Assembly: GCA_964468205.1 (NCBI GenBank)
Contig: CAYXVG010000002.1
Coordinates: forward strand, 62,001-126,000
Origin: CAWELS01 sp964468205
GTDB taxonomy: Bacteria; Acidobacteriota; Terriglobia; Bryobacterales; Bryobacteraceae
DNA length: 64,000 nucleotides
Direction: 5' to 3'
Shown here: piece by piece, positions 62,838-64,000 of the stretch
Numbering within the stretch: position 1 is the stretch's first letter
How the letters are laid out: each line of letters starts with the position of its first letter
Notes under the pieces: model-generated
What the model was told of the DNA's origin: nothing
Seen by the model: the letters and a program-made list of their open reading frames with translations, nothing else
Databases searched by the model: none
Position numbers and translations under genes: made by a program

Positions 62838-63332
62838 TTCTTCCGACAGCGTCCGGGCCGGCTGCACTGCGCCCACTTGGAAGAAAGAGCGCGCGCTGAA
62901 AGTGCTGTTGCCATGGGACCAGAAGAGGTTTCCGTGAAATCCCGATGAGGGGTCGACTGGAAGGTGGATCGACGTTTTCACCGCGCCGCCGTACTGGGCG
63001 CCGAAGTATCCCTCATCGATGTTGAACTCAGGAGAGATAGTTGCGGTGGTGCCCATCCGCGTGTTGAGTTCTTTGAGGACGTTGTTGTCGATCAGGGTAA
63101 GCTTGACGTTCTCGTTCCGGCGCCCCTCGCCGGGTTCGGCGTCAACTTCTCCGAGAAGATTCAGCGCCGTGCGCTCGGCCGCGAGACTCGCATCGGCGGC
63201 TGCGGAGTCGATGCCGGCGGCCTGCGGTGAGAGGACGGGCTCTGGCTGCTCTCGCGGAGCCGCCTCCTGGGCCGGCAGGACCATGGCGAGCAGAAGAGAA
63301 AGCAGGATGACAGTCGCGACGTTCATGCGCAC
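62808..63332 (-). pseudogene. Secreted receptor-like protein, truncated at the bufC end
   Basis: 174 residues: signal peptide (VILLSLLLAMVLPAQ), a linker, then RTALNLLGEVDAE, LTLIDNNVLKELNTRMGTTA, HGNLFWSHGNSTFSARSFFQVGAVQPAR. This resembles the N-terminal plug part of a large acidobacterial TonB-dependent receptor, where a PLW-type plug motif should follow. Instead the last ~13 residues are the antisense of the end of the DUF2063 gene, and a stop comes at 62808. The remainder of the receptor is missing. A deletion joined the two genes near 62845-62850. Confidence 0.65.
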
Positions 63333-64000
63333 ACACAGGATATCGAAACCCGGCGCCGGCTCCGCACGCGCAGGAGAGTCCGAGCTCGAGAAGCCAGCGG
63401 CGGAGCGCCTGGCGGAGCGCGTCCGTGGCGACCGGTTTGGTGATGTAGTCGTTCATTCCGGCCTCCAAACAGCGTTCCCGATCGCCTTCCATCGCGTGGG
63501 CGGTGATCGCCACGATCGGCACCGCCTTGCCGCGGCGGTTCAGCGACCGGATACGGCGGGTTGTCTCAAATCCGTCCAACCCGGGCATCTGGCAGTCCAT
63601 GAAGATCAGATCGTGGCGGCCGGTGGAGAATGCCTCGATGGCCTCGACTCCGCCAGGCGCGACTTCGGCTTGCACGCCCAGCTTCTCGAGTAGCGCAACG
63701 CCGATCCGCTGGTTTACCGGATTGTCCTCGACCAGCAGGGCGCTCCGGCCGGAGAAATCCGCTGCGGTCTTGTCCCTCGCGGTGCGGCTTTGGTCCTGCG
63801 ACGCGGCGGCGTTTTCGTCGAGCTTCAGATTGAGGGCGATCCGGAACACGGATCCTTTGCCCGGGGCGCTGTCGACCGAAATCGATCCGCCCATCAGGGT
63901 CACGAGATGCCGGCAGATGCTCAGCCCCAGCCCGACGCCTTCATATGCTCGTTTGGGCGTCGGATCGAGTTGGGTGAAGTGCTCGAAAATGAGCGTGTGC
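63142..64000 (-). CDS. Hybrid histidine kinase/response regulator, C-terminal part
   Basis: Partial, open at the right edge. At the end of the window HTLIFEHFTQLDPTPKRAYEGVGLGLSICRHL is the HATPase F/G2 region, followed by a receiver (ALLVEDNPVNQRIG, FMDCQMPGLDG, AITAHAMEGDRERCLEAGMNDY). The natural end should be near ALRRWLLELG (about 63383). The frame continues about 80 residues in an arginine-rich, non-conserved tail that overlaps the start of the truncated receptor gene. Probably the original stop was lost, or this end is rearranged. A second hybrid kinase of the same kind is at 43397. Confidence 0.82.
   Translation of the reverse strand, partial: HTLIFEHFTQLDPTPKRAYEGVGLGLSICRHLVTLMGGSISVDSAPGKGSVFRIALNLKLDENAAASQDQSRTARDKTAADFSGRSALLVEDNPVNQRIGVALLEKLGVQAEVAPGGVEAIEAFSTGRHDLIFMDCQMPGLDGFETTRRIRSLNRRGKAVPIVAITAHAMEGDRERCLEAGMNDYITKPVATDALRQALRRWLLELGLSCACGAGAGFRYPVCAHERRDCHPAFSSARHGPAGPGGGSARAARARPLTAGRRHRLRSRRCESRGRAHGAESSRRS

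Noticed and set aside
1..64000. tRNA or rRNA genes
   Set aside because: I saw no cloverleaf with a conserved T-loop/acceptor or any rRNA-like stretch; a covariance-model scan would be decisive.

Overview
The window is GC-rich, densely packed bacterial DNA. The gene set points to an acidobacterium, most likely of the Bryobacterales/Solibacter type. The indicators are very large TonB-dependent receptors with a carboxypeptidase-regulatory N-terminal domain, Tat-targeted Gfo/Idh/MocA oxidoreductases, DUF1080 and S9 peptidase proteins, a PadR regulator and a DUF692 operon. This assignment is inference from gene families; there is no rRNA or tRNA gene in the window. A run of exactly 100 N at 2705-2804 inside a tandem repeat shows that this is a draft or metagenome scaffold.

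Layout. 1-7135: start of a phosphoglucomutase gene (minus), a secreted S9 peptidase, a roughly 50-bp tandem repeat with the gap, then valS-nadC-birA. 7311-16863: two TonB-dependent receptors flanking a minus-strand pair, a Tat-exported Gfo/Idh oxidoreductase and a sialidase-like BNR protein; this looks like a glycan-scavenging block. 16887-19254: an accessory scar holding a terminator, a cluster of perfect hairpins, a broken transposase-like fragment, an HsdR/HsdS chimera coupled to a HEPN-like gene, and an 89-bp tandem repeat. 19316-31520: aldA, a second S9 peptidase, a membrane protein with an embedded methyltransferase, a second methyltransferase, GH88, two poorly known proteins and uvrB. 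31631-36338: a propeller lipoprotein, an unknown protein, a Gfo/Idh plus TIM-barrel pair and a cytochrome c. 36492-38883: padR followed by a wrecked tolC-RND-adaptor efflux operon. 39100-52970: DUF58, a DUF1080 lipoprotein, a zinc alcohol dehydrogenase, two different threonine synthases flanking a hybrid histidine kinase, an M14 peptidase, an L-rhamnonate dehydratase-like enzyme, dodecin and a lytic transglycosylase. 53011-60639: membrane proteins (DUF2270, ferric reductase-like, GT-C glycosyltransferase, MFS and a GT-C-like protein), a HAD hydrolase and a VOC protein. 60762-62837: a three-gene DUF692 (MNIO) operon with a Tat-targeted cysteine-repeat precursor. 62808-64000: a truncated receptor gene and the end of another hybrid histidine kinase.

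The most interesting item is the MNIO operon. Its precursor carries four cysteine-rich units that alternate in type and has a twin-arginine rather than an ordinary Sec signal. The second theme is a set of gene remnants joined by internal deletions: HsdR/HsdS, TolC/RND/adaptor, and a receptor cut off at the end of the DUF2063 gene. The third is a recurrent arrangement in which a -10-like hexamer lies 6-10 nt before the start codon, which suggests leaderless transcripts.
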